Shown piece after piece: positions 33,536 to 41,479 of a stretch of 64,000 bases of DNA. Each line of letters starts with the position of its first letter. The stretch's first letter is position 1. The notes under the pieces were generated by a model. The model was given only the letters and a program-made list of their open reading frames with translations, was not told where the DNA came from and made no database searches. The translations under genes were made by a program, and so were the position numbers. Source of the DNA: CAZRHH01 sp964599885 (GTDB lineage Bacteria; Chloroflexota; Dehalococcoidia; DSTF01; JACRBR01); contig CAZRHH010000011.1 of the NCBI GenBank assembly GCA_964599885.1, positions 6,277 through 70,276 of the forward strand, in the 5' to 3' direction.

Positions 33536-34355
33536 CATCCGCATCCCTCGCGCACGGTTCACGCTCGCGTCGCGCCACGGCAGTACGGTCGCGATCGCTG
33601 TCATCAGCGCAGTAGGTGTCGCTGCATTCTTTTATCCGTTCATTACGGCGGGAGCGGCACAGGGAACGGAAGCGCAGGCCCATGCGGGCGATGCGCCCCT
33701 GATCTTTGGTACGCTCGCTGCCCTGGCGGGCGTGCTCTTCGTCGTGGAGCTCGCGTCGCAAGGCATGAACGCCAAGGTCGCTTCCGTGCTGGCTGTGTTG
33801 GCGACCGCTGCTGCCGCTCTTCGGATCGTTCCTCTGCCGGCCGGCGCAACGGCATTTTTCTTCCTGATCATCCTGAGCGGATACGTCTTCGGACCACGAT
33901 TTGGCATGCTGCTGGGCGCCTTGGCCCTATTCGTTTCCGCGTTTGCCGTCGGCGGGTTCGGCCCATGGGTTCCGTTCCAGATGTTTGCGTCAGCGTGGAT
34001 CGGCATGACCGCCGGTTGGCTCGGCGGCATGCGGCATGTCCTTGCCGGACGGCCGCGTATTGAGGTCGCTCTCCTCGCGTTGTTTGGTGGCGCCTGGGGC
34101 TTTGCTTACGGCGCACTGATGAATCTCTGGTTCTGGCCTTACATCGCCACTGGAGAGAATGTTTCGTGGGCGCCGGGGTTAGGTTTCGTGGAAACCCTTC
34201 GCCACTACTGGGCGTTCTACGTGCTGACGTCGTTCGGATGGGACGCGTGGACCGCACTGGGAAATGTGGTGCTTATCGCCGTCGCGGGACGGTCGGTGCT
34301 GCGGGTGCTTTTGCGATTCCGCGATCGGTTCACTGTTCAGTGGCGGTCGCTCTGA
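33522..34355 (+). CDS. ECF transporter S component, probable cobalamin-specific
   Basis: The 277-residue GTG-started protein has about six membrane helices (for example TVAIAVISAVGVAAFFYPF, AFFFLIILSGYVFGPRFGMLLGAL, AFAVGGFGPWVPFQMFASAWIGMTAGW), with the FGPR/GP loop typical of S components. S components bind the substrate and topple in the membrane when the T component and ATPases act. As last gene of the riboswitch-controlled operon it should be the corrinoid-specific subunit. The substrate comes from context, not from its own residues. Confidence 0.85.
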   Translation: MVASDIRIPRARFTLASRHGSTVAIAVISAVGVAAFFYPFITAGAAQGTEAQAHAGDAPLIFGTLAALAGVLFVVELASQGMNAKVASVLAVLATAAAALRIVPLPAGATAFFFLIILSGYVFGPRFGMLLGALALFVSAFAVGGFGPWVPFQMFASAWIGMTAGWLGGMRHVLAGRPRIEVALLALFGGAWGFAYGALMNLWFWPYIATGENVSWAPGLGFVETLRHYWAFYVLTSFGWDAWTALGNVVLIAVAGRSVLRVLLRFRDRFTVQWRSL

Positions 34356-34368
34356 CGTCGTCCAGCGC

Positions 34369-34680
34369 TCGATCGCTTGTTGCCACAGCGATCGAAACCA
34401 TCAATTCGACATCACCGCGTGGCACGAATACAATCTCATGGTCGGGTGCCGCGCGGGCATGACCATGAGACTCTTCGCGATGTTGCGCGAACGGCGTCCT
34501 TGCCCAGATTCGGTGATGCCTCTCGGACACGGAAACTCGCTACCGAGCCTTCTAATCCGATGGTCGCAGGTTCGAATCCTGCCGGGGGTGCCACCAGATT
34601 CGAATCTCGCTCCAAGTCATCGCTTCGCTGTCGAAGATCAGAGCACCGGATTGACTCGCGAGCACCGGATTCGTCTGGAC
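34369..34680 (+). repeat. tRNA-Arg(TCT) 3'-end repeat, copy 4
   Basis: The core lies at about 34547-34593. The upstream 170 bases match copy 1 over their length (from GCTCGATCG, through ATCGAAACCATCAATTCGAC, to the hairpin ATGGTC...GACCAT). Downstream the paired direct repeat is GAGCACCGGA at 34641 and 34660. It differs in sequence from the GACCATCGGA pairs of copies 1 and 3 but keeps the same 19-base spacing. This copy closes the block that carries the B12 operon. Confidence 0.72.
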
Positions 34681-34736
34681 ATGCACGACGATCCGAGTTT
34701 CAGGTTGCCTGCCTGATCCTGGCCAGATAACGCCGA

Positions 34737-34812
34737 CCACGTTCTACGGCGCTCTGTTGACGAGCGGATTACCAATCCGACGATGTCGGTTCGAATCTTT
34801 CCGTGGGTGCCG
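34737..34812 (+). pseudogene. Decayed tRNA-like sequence
   Basis: A D-arm-like GCTC...GAGC, an anticodon-arm-like GCGGATTACCAATCCGAC, the T-loop box GGTTCGAATC and a GGGTGCC end follow in tRNA order. The T stem does not pair (GTCGG against CTTTC) and the acceptor stem is weak. The anticodon would be ACC, so it looks like a dead tRNA-Gly-type gene or another attachment-site scar. Confidence 0.4.
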
Positions 34813-34949
34813 TTATTCCTGTCGCCGCTAAGCTTTCCTACGACGACCTGCGTCCAATTCGCCTATCAACGCTCGATGCCAGATAATCGCCGCATCTGCG
34901 CTTGCTCGTGAAACGCGTGGGGCAGAGACGGATAGCAAGGAGTGACGGC

Positions 34950-35444
34950 ATGGACACGACAGTGACACCAGACCGCGTCGTAATCCGCGGCGCGATCGAG
35001 GCGATGGCGCCCGAATTTGCGACTCTCGTGCGGGAGATTGGCGACGGGGGATGGAAGACGAAGAGCGGGATTCCCGCGTACACCTGCGGGCAACTCGCAT
35101 GGCACTTGGCGTCGGGCACTTCGTTCCTTGCCGGTCAAATAGGGAAGGCGAAGGACGGAAAGGCGCTCAATCCGCCTGCATTCCTGCGGCCGATCCTCTA
35201 CAAAATGAGCGAGTGGCGGGTTCGCGTCGTATCGCGGAAGGCGACCCCTGCGTCGGTGCTCGCCGATTTTGACACCGCCGCGCGGAAACTCCTGGCAGTG
35301 CTGGAATCGTTTGACGATGAAACGCTGCGATTGTCCGCTACGCGTATGGGCGAGACGCTGACGATCGCCGGCCTGTTTCAGAAGCCCGTGGAGCACCTGG
35401 CGGAGCATGCCGCCCACATCCGCGCCGGCCTGCGCGACGCGTAG
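34950..35444 (+). CDS. DinB-like four-helix protein
   Basis: The ATG at 34950 follows AAGGAGTGAC, giving 164 residues. The chain is helical with conserved histidine-bearing segments, CGQLAWHLASGTSFLAGQI near residue 50 and HLAEHAAHIRAGL at the C terminus. These are the three-histidine metal-site layout of DinB/mycothiol-dependent enzymes. Family members are thiol transferases or have unknown activity. It is the first ordinary gene after the repeat array and appears to be monocistronic. Confidence 0.65.
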   Translation: MDTTVTPDRVVIRGAIEAMAPEFATLVREIGDGGWKTKSGIPAYTCGQLAWHLASGTSFLAGQIGKAKDGKALNPPAFLRPILYKMSEWRVRVVSRKATPASVLADFDTAARKLLAVLESFDDETLRLSATRMGETLTIAGLFQKPVEHLAEHAAHIRAGLRDA

Positions 35445-35468
35445 CCTCCTGCGCAGCGTCGACGGAGA

Positions 35469-35953
35469 GTGGCCGGTGCTGTGGCAGCGTGGGATCTTTC
35501 GGGTCCGTCACCAATGCAATGGACTGCGGTATTGCGCTGCGTTGAAACGAACGAGGAGCTAACCTCACTCCTGGACAGGCAGCGTTGGACACTCGCAGCC
35601 GTGGGCGTGCCGGGCGTCTTGCTCGCAGTTTTCTTCGCTCACTCCTCTTGCGGTGTCGATCGGATCGAGATCTCGGCTGGAGACGCCGCCTTCGACACGG
35701 ACACGCTGAAGGTTCCTGCGGAGGGGCCCTTCGCCATCGTATTCAAGAACAACGACAGCGGCATAGAACACGGCTTCGCCATCTACGAGAGTCGAGAGGC
35801 GGCCAAGGGCGGAGACGATTCAACGCTGCAACCGAGATTACGAGCGGTCCCGATACGCAAGAGCTAGACGTCGCCGCGCCAGACGCGGATGAGTACTTCT
35901 TCTGGTGCGATGTGCATCAGGACCGGATGGGTGGGAGGCTGATTGCACGTTAG
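35469..35953 (+). pseudogene. Cupredoxin-like copper protein, frameshifted
   Basis: Frame one encodes an N-terminal hydrophobic segment and the cupredoxin strands IEISAGDAAFDTDTLKV and FAIVFKNNDSGIEHGFAIY, with the first copper ligand His in GIEHGF. After about 35820 the fold continues in another frame with ATEITSGPDTQELDVAAP and YFFWCDVHQDRMGG, which holds the Cys, His and Met ligands. One missing base near 35818-35825 separates the halves. A complete type-1 copper site would be rebuilt by one base. Sequencing error or recent inactivation cannot be distinguished. Confidence 0.75.
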
Positions 35954-36236
35954 GAAGTCTGCGGTGAATGCGCCGTTGAGTCATGCTTCGCTCGAGCAGC
36001 GTCTCGCCCGTGCGCAGACTGTCAAAGCGGACGCAGGTGCCGGGCAGCAGGACGAGGATCACGGATAGACTTCGGCTCAGGTCCGTCGCTGTCTGACCAG
36101 CTTCGGGCTCAGGGATTGCTCGGAGCGGCAAACTCCGTGCGGTCCCGACCTTCGCTGGGAAGATAGCACGGCCAGTCAAGCGCCAGAAGCTGAAGGCGCA
36201 GAACCTAAAGCTCGACATGCAGCGGGGGATAGCGGT

Positions 36237-37116
36237 GTGGATGATTCGGATTGGCTGGCTCGGTTGCCGGCGTTACTCGAGCGGTGCGTTGAACGCTGGT
36301 CGTTGGAGTTAGGAGAGCGGCTCGAAACCGGGTACCTCGCGGAAGTCCGCGGCTGCACAGGCCCGGACGGCGAAGACCTCGTGATCAAGGTTTCGGCGCC
36401 ACTCGCGAACACCGCGAACGAAGCCAACGCCCTTGCGCACTGGGGCGGACGTGGCGCCGCCAGGCTCGTGGCGTGGGACGCGGACATCGGCGCCCTGCTC
36501 CTCGAACGAATCCGGCCGGGCACGCTGCTGATGGACCGAGACCGCTCCGCCACGGACGACGAACTCGCCATCACTGCCGCGTCTCGTGCACTCGCCGCCA
36601 TGCAGGCCGTACCCGCGCCCCCGGCGGGTAGCTTTCCTTCGTTCGAGGAGAAGCTGCGGTGGTGGCTGGACTACACGGCCATCTATGGCGAACCCGAAGC
36701 AGCTGGCACGCTGATGCTGCCGCTCTTCGAACATAGTGCCCTCCGCCTCGATGCCTTCGCGAAGCGCAAGACGCTGGCTCACGGCGGCGACTTCATCGCA
36801 AAGAACTTGCTGCTCGGACCCAACGGCTGTTATGCCGCTGTCGATCCGCTGCCCTACATCGGTGACCCCTGCTCCGATGCCGGCCAGTTCTCGGCGTGGC
36901 ACTCGCCGGTCGTGACCGTCATCCCGCGCGCGCGGCATCGCGGAGGCAACCGGAAACGACCCGGACCGCGCGGCGCCGTGGGCGGCGGTCTGGATGGTCT
37001 TCCAAGCCTGCGAAACCTGGCGCGACGACTCGGACGATGTGCAGGCGTGGGTGGTGGGCGATGAGTGTCGACGCCTGCTGCATGCCCCGCCAATAACCCA
37101 CGTGACTTCACCGTAA
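36237..37116 (+). pseudogene. Aminoglycoside-phosphotransferase-like kinase, frameshifted near the C terminus
   Basis: The first frame has the kinase core: EDLVIKVSAPLANTANEANAL, LLLERIRPGTLL, the catalytic loop LAHGGDFIAKN and DPLPYIGDPCSDAG in place of the DFG motif. This resembles streptomycin/hydroxyurea-type APH(6) kinases. After a CG-rich run at about 36928-36936 the frame is lost. The correct continuation (IAEATGNDPDRAA, AAVWMVFQACETWRDD, VVGDECRRLLHAP) lies one base out and ends at 37116. The run of CG dinucleotides is a plausible place for either slippage or a sequencing error. Confidence 0.75.
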
Positions 37117-37259
37117 CCGTTGCTGAGAATCGTCGGATTGGGTCTCCGCCCGGACGTGATCAGGCGCGCAGACCACACCGGGGGCCGAGTCCCGGCGCGT
37201 GCGTGAGCAGGTGCGAGAGACGCTGATCTGCTCCTAACGTTCCTGGCGCACTTAGGCCG

Positions 37260-37640
37260 TTAGCTGCCGGCGGACTGGAAGAGCTCGATCGGATTGCCGG
37301 AGGGGTCGTCGAGCAGGATCTGCTTCCCTCCCGGACCGGTGACGATGTCATTGCGGAAGCGCACGCCTTCGGCTCGCAGGCGCTCAACCTCGGCCGCGAT
37401 GTCATCGACCACGAAGTGGATCCGGTTCCAGCCACCGGGGACCGGCTGGGCACCGTCGGGCATGGGACGCGCGGCGGAGCTCTGAGGCCCGCTCAGCAGG
37501 ATGCGCAGATTGCCCCGGAAGACATCGGCGAAGGCCGGGGCGTTGGTGCCGATCGTGAAACCGAAATGCTTCGTGTAGAAGTCGACCGCGCTAGGGACGT
37601 CCTCGACCATGTAGCGGACGCTGACGGTGTCTTCGGGCAT
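37260..37640 (-). CDS. VOC superfamily (glyoxalase-like) protein
   Basis: The 126-residue protein shows the paired beta-alpha-beta modules of the VOC fold: VRYMVEDVPSAVDFYTKHFGF, then IHFVVDDIAAEVERLRAEGVRF and GGKQILLDDPSGNPIELFQ. Members include glyoxalase I, dioxygenases and fosfomycin/bleomycin resistance proteins. It lies 13 bases downstream of the ArsR-arsenate reductase gene on the same strand, so it is likely co-transcribed and may belong to arsenic or oxidative stress responses. The substrate is unknown. Confidence 0.82.
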   Translation of the reverse strand: MPEDTVSVRYMVEDVPSAVDFYTKHFGFTIGTNAPAFADVFRGNLRILLSGPQSSAARPMPDGAQPVPGGWNRIHFVVDDIAAEVERLRAEGVRFRNDIVTGPGGKQILLDDPSGNPIELFQSAGS

Positions 37641-37653
37641 GGGACTAACCTCC

Positions 37654-38430
37654 TTACGGGTGCTGTTGGATGACGTGAAGCATGAACCGCACGCGGTTCT
37701 CGATGTCCGCCGCGGTACGCTGAAACGCCGGATAGCTCTCCTCGTTGGTGTCCCCCTCCAGCGCCGGATCGGCGATGCTCCAGTGGATGCGTTCGGGCCC
37801 CCCTGGGAATTCGGGGCATGCCTCCCGCACCCGGTCGCAGAGGGTGACCACGTAATCGAAGCGCCGCCGCGCGAACCGGCTTAGGTGCTGGGATCGTTTC
37901 GAGCTGATGTCGATGCCCCGCTCGCGCATCACCCTGACCGCGTTCTGATGCATGCTCTTGGGATGACTGCCGGCACTGTGAACGTCGACGGTCTCGCCGG
38001 CCAGCTGCCGGAGCAGCGCCTCGGCGATCTGCGAGCGGGTGCTGTTGCCCGTGCACAGAAACAGGACGCGGACGCGGCGCCCTTGAGCCGCATAGCTGTC
38101 TCCGACGGGGGGTGCGAGGGCAAGCCCCGGGTGGAGCGCTCCGCCGGCGTCCGCCAGCAGCTCCCGGCATCGAGCGAGATCGACGCGGTAGTAGGCGTCT
38201 CGCCCATCGGCCGAGCTTCGCCGCATCGACACCAACTGGCCTGCCCGCAACCGGGCGAGGTGGTAGGAGACCAGGCTCTGTGGCGTGCGGAGCACCTTCG
38301 TGAGCTCGCGAACCTGCCGGTCGCTACCGGCGAGTTCGCGGAGCAACTGCCAGCGCAGCGGGTGTCCGGCGAGTTGCAGGAAGCTCGGGGGGGCGGTCAT
38401 CGGGCGAAGCTCCATGCTCATGGTCACCAC
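37654..38430 (-). CDS. ArsR repressor fused to low-molecular-weight phosphatase-type arsenate reductase
   Basis: The 258-residue protein has an N-terminal ArsR winged helix (FLQLAGHPLRWQLLRELA, with recognition part TPQSLVSYHLARLRAGQLV), then an LMW-PTP/ArsC domain with P-loop VLFLCTGNSTRSQIAEALL and the acidic partner loop SIADPALEGDTNEES. The second part reduces arsenate to arsenite through Cys in CTGNSTR. Sensor and detoxifying enzyme in one chain would respond directly to arsenic. Starts at 38430, 38421 or 38400 are possible. The VOC gene follows 13 bases downstream. Confidence 0.9.
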   Translation of the reverse strand: MVTMSMELRPMTAPPSFLQLAGHPLRWQLLRELAGSDRQVRELTKVLRTPQSLVSYHLARLRAGQLVSMRRSSADGRDAYYRVDLARCRELLADAGGALHPGLALAPPVGDSYAAQGRRVRVLFLCTGNSTRSQIAEALLRQLAGETVDVHSAGSHPKSMHQNAVRVMRERGIDISSKRSQHLSRFARRRFDYVVTLCDRVREACPEFPGGPERIHWSIADPALEGDTNEESYPAFQRTAADIENRVRFMLHVIQQHP

Positions 38431-38475
38431 GATACATCAACGTCAATAGATTGAACAAGGTGGTTTGATAGATAT

Positions 38476-39803
38476 TTGAAGGCTTCGGCGGACCGATTCC
38501 CGCCCTTGTTCACGCGAGGCAATGCATCGCTACCAGCGCCGGGGGCGATTTTTGCCGCCGCTCTGGCTCTTGGCCTCAGCGGCGATCTACTGCTCCGTGC
38601 CTGGCCGTGGGGTCTGAATGCGGCTGTCTGGCTTATGGGTCTGTGCGCGGTTGCCTTCGCGCTGCCGCGATTCGAGTCGCTCGCGCTTCCCCGTCCGCGA
38701 GGCACGATGTGGCTCGCGGCAGCGCTCGGCTTTTCGCTCATGCTCGTCTGGCGATCGTCGCCTGTCCTTCAGACGCTCAATGTGATCGCGGTCTTTCTTT
38801 GTCTGTGGATGGTGGCCTTCCGCACGAACGCTCACGCCCTGCGCGTGCACCACATCGGGCCTGAACCACACTGCATCACGAGTTCTCGCATCTGATGCTT
38901 TGGGCGTTGTTCGCATGGCTGGCGGGGAGTTATCTCTGGGGTGCACTCCTCGCTGAACGCGAACCTGTGCCCGAAACTCCTCGGATCGGCTGGCTCCGGT
39001 TTGAGTTCATCGAGGCGGGCGTGGTCTTCGGCCTGATCAACGCCCTCTTCCTGGCGTTCGTCGGCGTCCAGTTTCGCTATCTCTTCGGCGGCGCCGACAG
39101 CGTGGAATCCTCATCGTCGCTGACCTATGCAGAGTATGCGCGCCGCGGATTCTTCGAGCTTGTTGCGGTTGCGGCGCTGGTTGTCCCGCTCCTGCTTCTC
39201 ACCCATTGGCTGTTACCGCGGGGATACTCAAGACTGCACCGCTTCTATGCCTTGCTCGCCACCGTGCTCGTCGTGCTGGTGTTCGTTGTGATGGCGTCGG
39301 CGCTCCAGCGGATGCGTCTCTACCAGGAAACATTCGGACTGACGGAACTCAGGCTGTACACCACGGCTTTCATGGCCTGGCTTCTCGCTGTGTTCGGGTG
39401 GCTCGCCTTCACGGTTCTCCGCGGACAGCGCGACCGCTTCGCGTTTGGAATCCTGGTGGCCGGCCTTGCAGTGCTCGTCGGCCTCAACGGTCTCAACCCC
39501 GACGCTCTCATTGTCCGGCGTAACGCGGCGATGGCAGTCGTAGACCGTCCCTTTGACAGCGCGTATGCACTCAATCTGAGTCACGACTCGGTGCCGTCGC
39601 TCGTCGCCAACCTCGACAAGCTGCCGCTGACCGAGCGCTGTGCGGTAGGACGCGAGCTTCGGCGCCGTTACCTCGATGCAGATGGCGACTGGCGGAGTTG
39701 GAGTTGGGGTCGGTTCCGGGCGCGCAGTGCGGTCTCGTCCAGCACGCAACTCGCCACTGCCTGCGACGCGGCTGGCAGTGAAGTGACGACGGTGGCGGAG
39801 TGA
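38476..39803 (+). pseudogene. DUF4173-type membrane protein, interrupted by an internal deletion
   Basis: Two adjacent frames, 38476-38895 and 38895-39803, look like the N- and C-terminal parts of one DUF4173 membrane protein. The first ends in the segment WRSSPVLQTLNVIAVFLCL. The second has the conserved VQFRYLFGGADSVESSSSLTYAEYARRGFFELV, ALQRMRLYQETFGLTELRLYTTAF and LNPDALIVRRNAA. The middle of the family (about 100 residues by recall of its size) is absent and the frame changes at the junction. Either the gene is broken by deletion, or the parts are expressed separately. Several membrane helices remain in each part. Confidence 0.6.
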
Positions 39804-39810
39804 TCGTCCC

Positions 39811-40263
39811 TCAGCTGACCGGAGCCGCCATGATCCGCTCGATCTGCCCGGCGTGTTCGTGGTCATGGTCCGCTACGTTCTCCAGCACGCTCATGACGCT
39901 GTACTGGTCTTTACCGAGCGCGCGCACTTCGTAGAACGTGGCTTCGTCAACGCCGTCGACCGCGGACTCAAGTTCTTTCCGGTGTCTCTTGAGCGCGGCG
40001 ATGACCGCCGGTATCGACGCCACATCGTCGGGCGTTGCATCGGGGATCTGGACAGTGATGCCGCGGAGAAAGCCAAGGACGCGTGTGTACGAAACCTCCG
40101 CCTCAATCACATGCCGCAGGACTTCTTGCATAGACCAGCCGCCACGCCTCGTCCGTAACAGGTCTTCGTCGGACAGCAGCCGCAAGCGTTTCAGGAGGGC
40201 GGCGCGCGCGCGCGCTGCGGCGTCCAGATTTTCCGCAAGATCGCGTTCAAACTCCGTTGTCAT
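39811..40263 (-). CDS. DinB-family protein
   Basis: The ATG at 40263 has GGAGGAGG upstream. The 150-residue protein has the DinB layout: GGWSMQEVLRHVIEAEVSYTRVL with the first metal His, and ENVADHDHEHAGQIERIM with the others. Members are metal-dependent thiol transferases or damage-inducible proteins of unknown activity. It starts 17 bases after the ArsR-rhodanese gene on the same strand, so it is probably in the same operon, linking it to thiol or sulfur stress. Confidence 0.8.
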   Translation of the reverse strand: MTTEFERDLAENLDAAARARAALLKRLRLLSDEDLLRTRRGGWSMQEVLRHVIEAEVSYTRVLGFLRGITVQIPDATPDDVASIPAVIAALKRHRKELESAVDGVDEATFYEVRALGKDQYSVMSVLENVADHDHEHAGQIERIMAAPVS

Positions 40264-40280
40264 TCGTCCTCCTCCGGAAC

Positions 40281-40940
40281 TCATCGCTTCGCTACCGGCC
40301 GCCCCTCCGACATCCATTCCGGCCATCCGCCTTCAAGGCGCACCGCGTCGAAGCCGCGCTCGCGCAAGAGAGCGACCGCTTCATCCGCAAACAAGCAATA
40401 CTCGCCACGGCAGTAGGCGACGATCCGTTTGTTGCGCGGCAGCTCCTTGATGCGCTCATCGAGTTCCTCGATGGGAATGGATAACGCACCAGCGACGTGA
40501 CCGTGTTCAAACTCCATCGCCGGACGCACGTCGACCAGTACGGCTTCGCCCTGCTTGAGGAGCCGTTGTAGCTCTTTCCGAGGCAGCTCCCGGTCACCGC
40601 CGTTTCCCGAAAAGTCGTCGCGTAGCCTTCCTATCTCGGGAAGCCGCTCCGCGGCCACGCCACGGAGGGCAAGCCAAAGCGATGTCACGGCCGGCGTTGC
40701 CAACCGGTAGACGACGCTCGTACCGCGGCGCTCTGATTCCACGAGCCGCGCGTTCTTCAGGATTTGGAGGTGCTGCGAGACGTTGGCGAGCGTCATGCCC
40801 GTCTCGGCCGCCAGGGCATCGACGCGCCGTGGCGCTTGAGCCAGAAGGTCGACAAGCTCGAGGCGACTGTCGCTTGCCAGGGCCTGGGCGACGCGCGCGA
40901 ACTCCGGGTAGAGCCGATCCTTGAATTCACGGTGGGCCAT
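40281..40940 (-). CDS. ArsR-family repressor with C-terminal rhodanese domain
   Basis: The 219-residue protein has an ArsR winged helix (ARVAQALASDSRLELVDLLAQ, recognition helix TLANVSQHLQILKNARLV) and a rhodanese domain with the active-site loop VAYCRGEYCLFADEAVALL, holding two cysteines. ArsR-rhodanese proteins sense sulfide, persulfide or related thiophilic agents. It is divergent from the methyltransferase/DUF4395/MFS/MBL-rhodanese operon. The TCAAG-N6-CTTGA dyad at 40980 lies in the shared control region, so it should repress both sides. Confidence 0.9.
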   Translation of the reverse strand: MAHREFKDRLYPEFARVAQALASDSRLELVDLLAQAPRRVDALAAETGMTLANVSQHLQILKNARLVESERRGTSVVYRLATPAVTSLWLALRGVAAERLPEIGRLRDDFSGNGGDRELPRKELQRLLKQGEAVLVDVRPAMEFEHGHVAGALSIPIEELDERIKELPRNKRIVAYCRGEYCLFADEAVALLRERGFDAVRLEGGWPEWMSEGRPVAKR

Positions 40941-40979
40941 GGCAAGAGTGTGCCTCAGGATCATCAGATAGTCAATATA

Positions 40980-41020
40980 TCAAGCAATCACTTGACAGCT
41001 AGGGTATTCCCGGGTTAGGA
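40980..41020. promoter_or_regulatory. ArsR-type operator overlapping the promoter of the sulfur/arsenic-type operon
   Basis: The dyad TCAAG-CAATCA-CTTGA (40980-40995) has the spacing of ArsR-family operators. It overlaps TTGACA (40992-40997), which is followed after 17 bases by TTAGGA (41015-41020). Bound ArsR-rhodanese protein would block this promoter and its own divergent message. Confidence 0.72.
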
Positions 41021-41059
41021 TCGCGCATCGTCAGACGCACAGACTGCAGAGGAGAACTC

Positions 41060-41188
41060 GTGGCACGCCGTATTGACTGCCCGTGCGGGCACGTCCTTCG
41101 AGGAGCGGACGACGAGGAACTCTTCAGACTGGCGCGGATCGACGACGAGGTCCGGGCGGGCGTCGTCGCCGACGCGCGCGACGAGTAG
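41060..41188 (+). CDS. Short DUF1059-like protein
   Basis: A GTG at 41060 follows GAGGAG and reads 42 residues beginning MARRIDCPCGHVLRGADDEELFRLAR, the N-terminal pattern of DUF1059 proteins with its CPCG metal-type motif. Compared with the usual family, the His-bearing middle (normally an H-x5-H segment) is missing and the chain goes straight to IDDEVRAGVVADARDE. It may be a truncated but translated relic. It is the first frame downstream of the ArsR-controlled promoter. Confidence 0.5.
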   Translation: MARRIDCPCGHVLRGADDEELFRLARIDDEVRAGVVADARDE

Positions 41189-41479
41189 AACCGCTCCAGG
41201 TCGGAAAGGGATCGGACGGAGCCGCCCAGATGCACTACTACGTCGAAAAGATTGTCGAGCACAGGTTTGAGGAAGCAAATCCGAACACAGAGGAATGCGC
41301 ACTTCCTACGGGAAGAGCGCGCGCTTCGCCAGCGGCGCCGATCAGAACTGCTTCGGTCGGTCATCTGTCACCTCACGAGCTTGGACCGCTCTTTGAATGT
41401 GCGTGGAGACGCCCGATGGGGCGCCATACGCGCGGCCGACGCACGGGGCGCATAGTACCGATACGGATGGGATGTGGTC
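41189..41479. other. Unassigned spacer before the selenoprotein candidate
   Basis: About 290 bases with overlapping Arg-rich open frames but no family resemblance and no good ribosome binding site. It may hold a decayed gene (one frame includes EERALRQRRRSELLRSVI, helix-like), but nothing can be supported. Confidence 0.4.

Larger units (their letters stand above)
34356..34949. other. Gene-free stretch with repeat copy 4 and a tRNA-like remnant
   Basis: No gene is supported in these 594 bases. They hold repeat copy 4 and a decayed tRNA-like segment near 34737-34812, both listed separately. The rest shows nothing recognisable. Confidence 0.6.
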
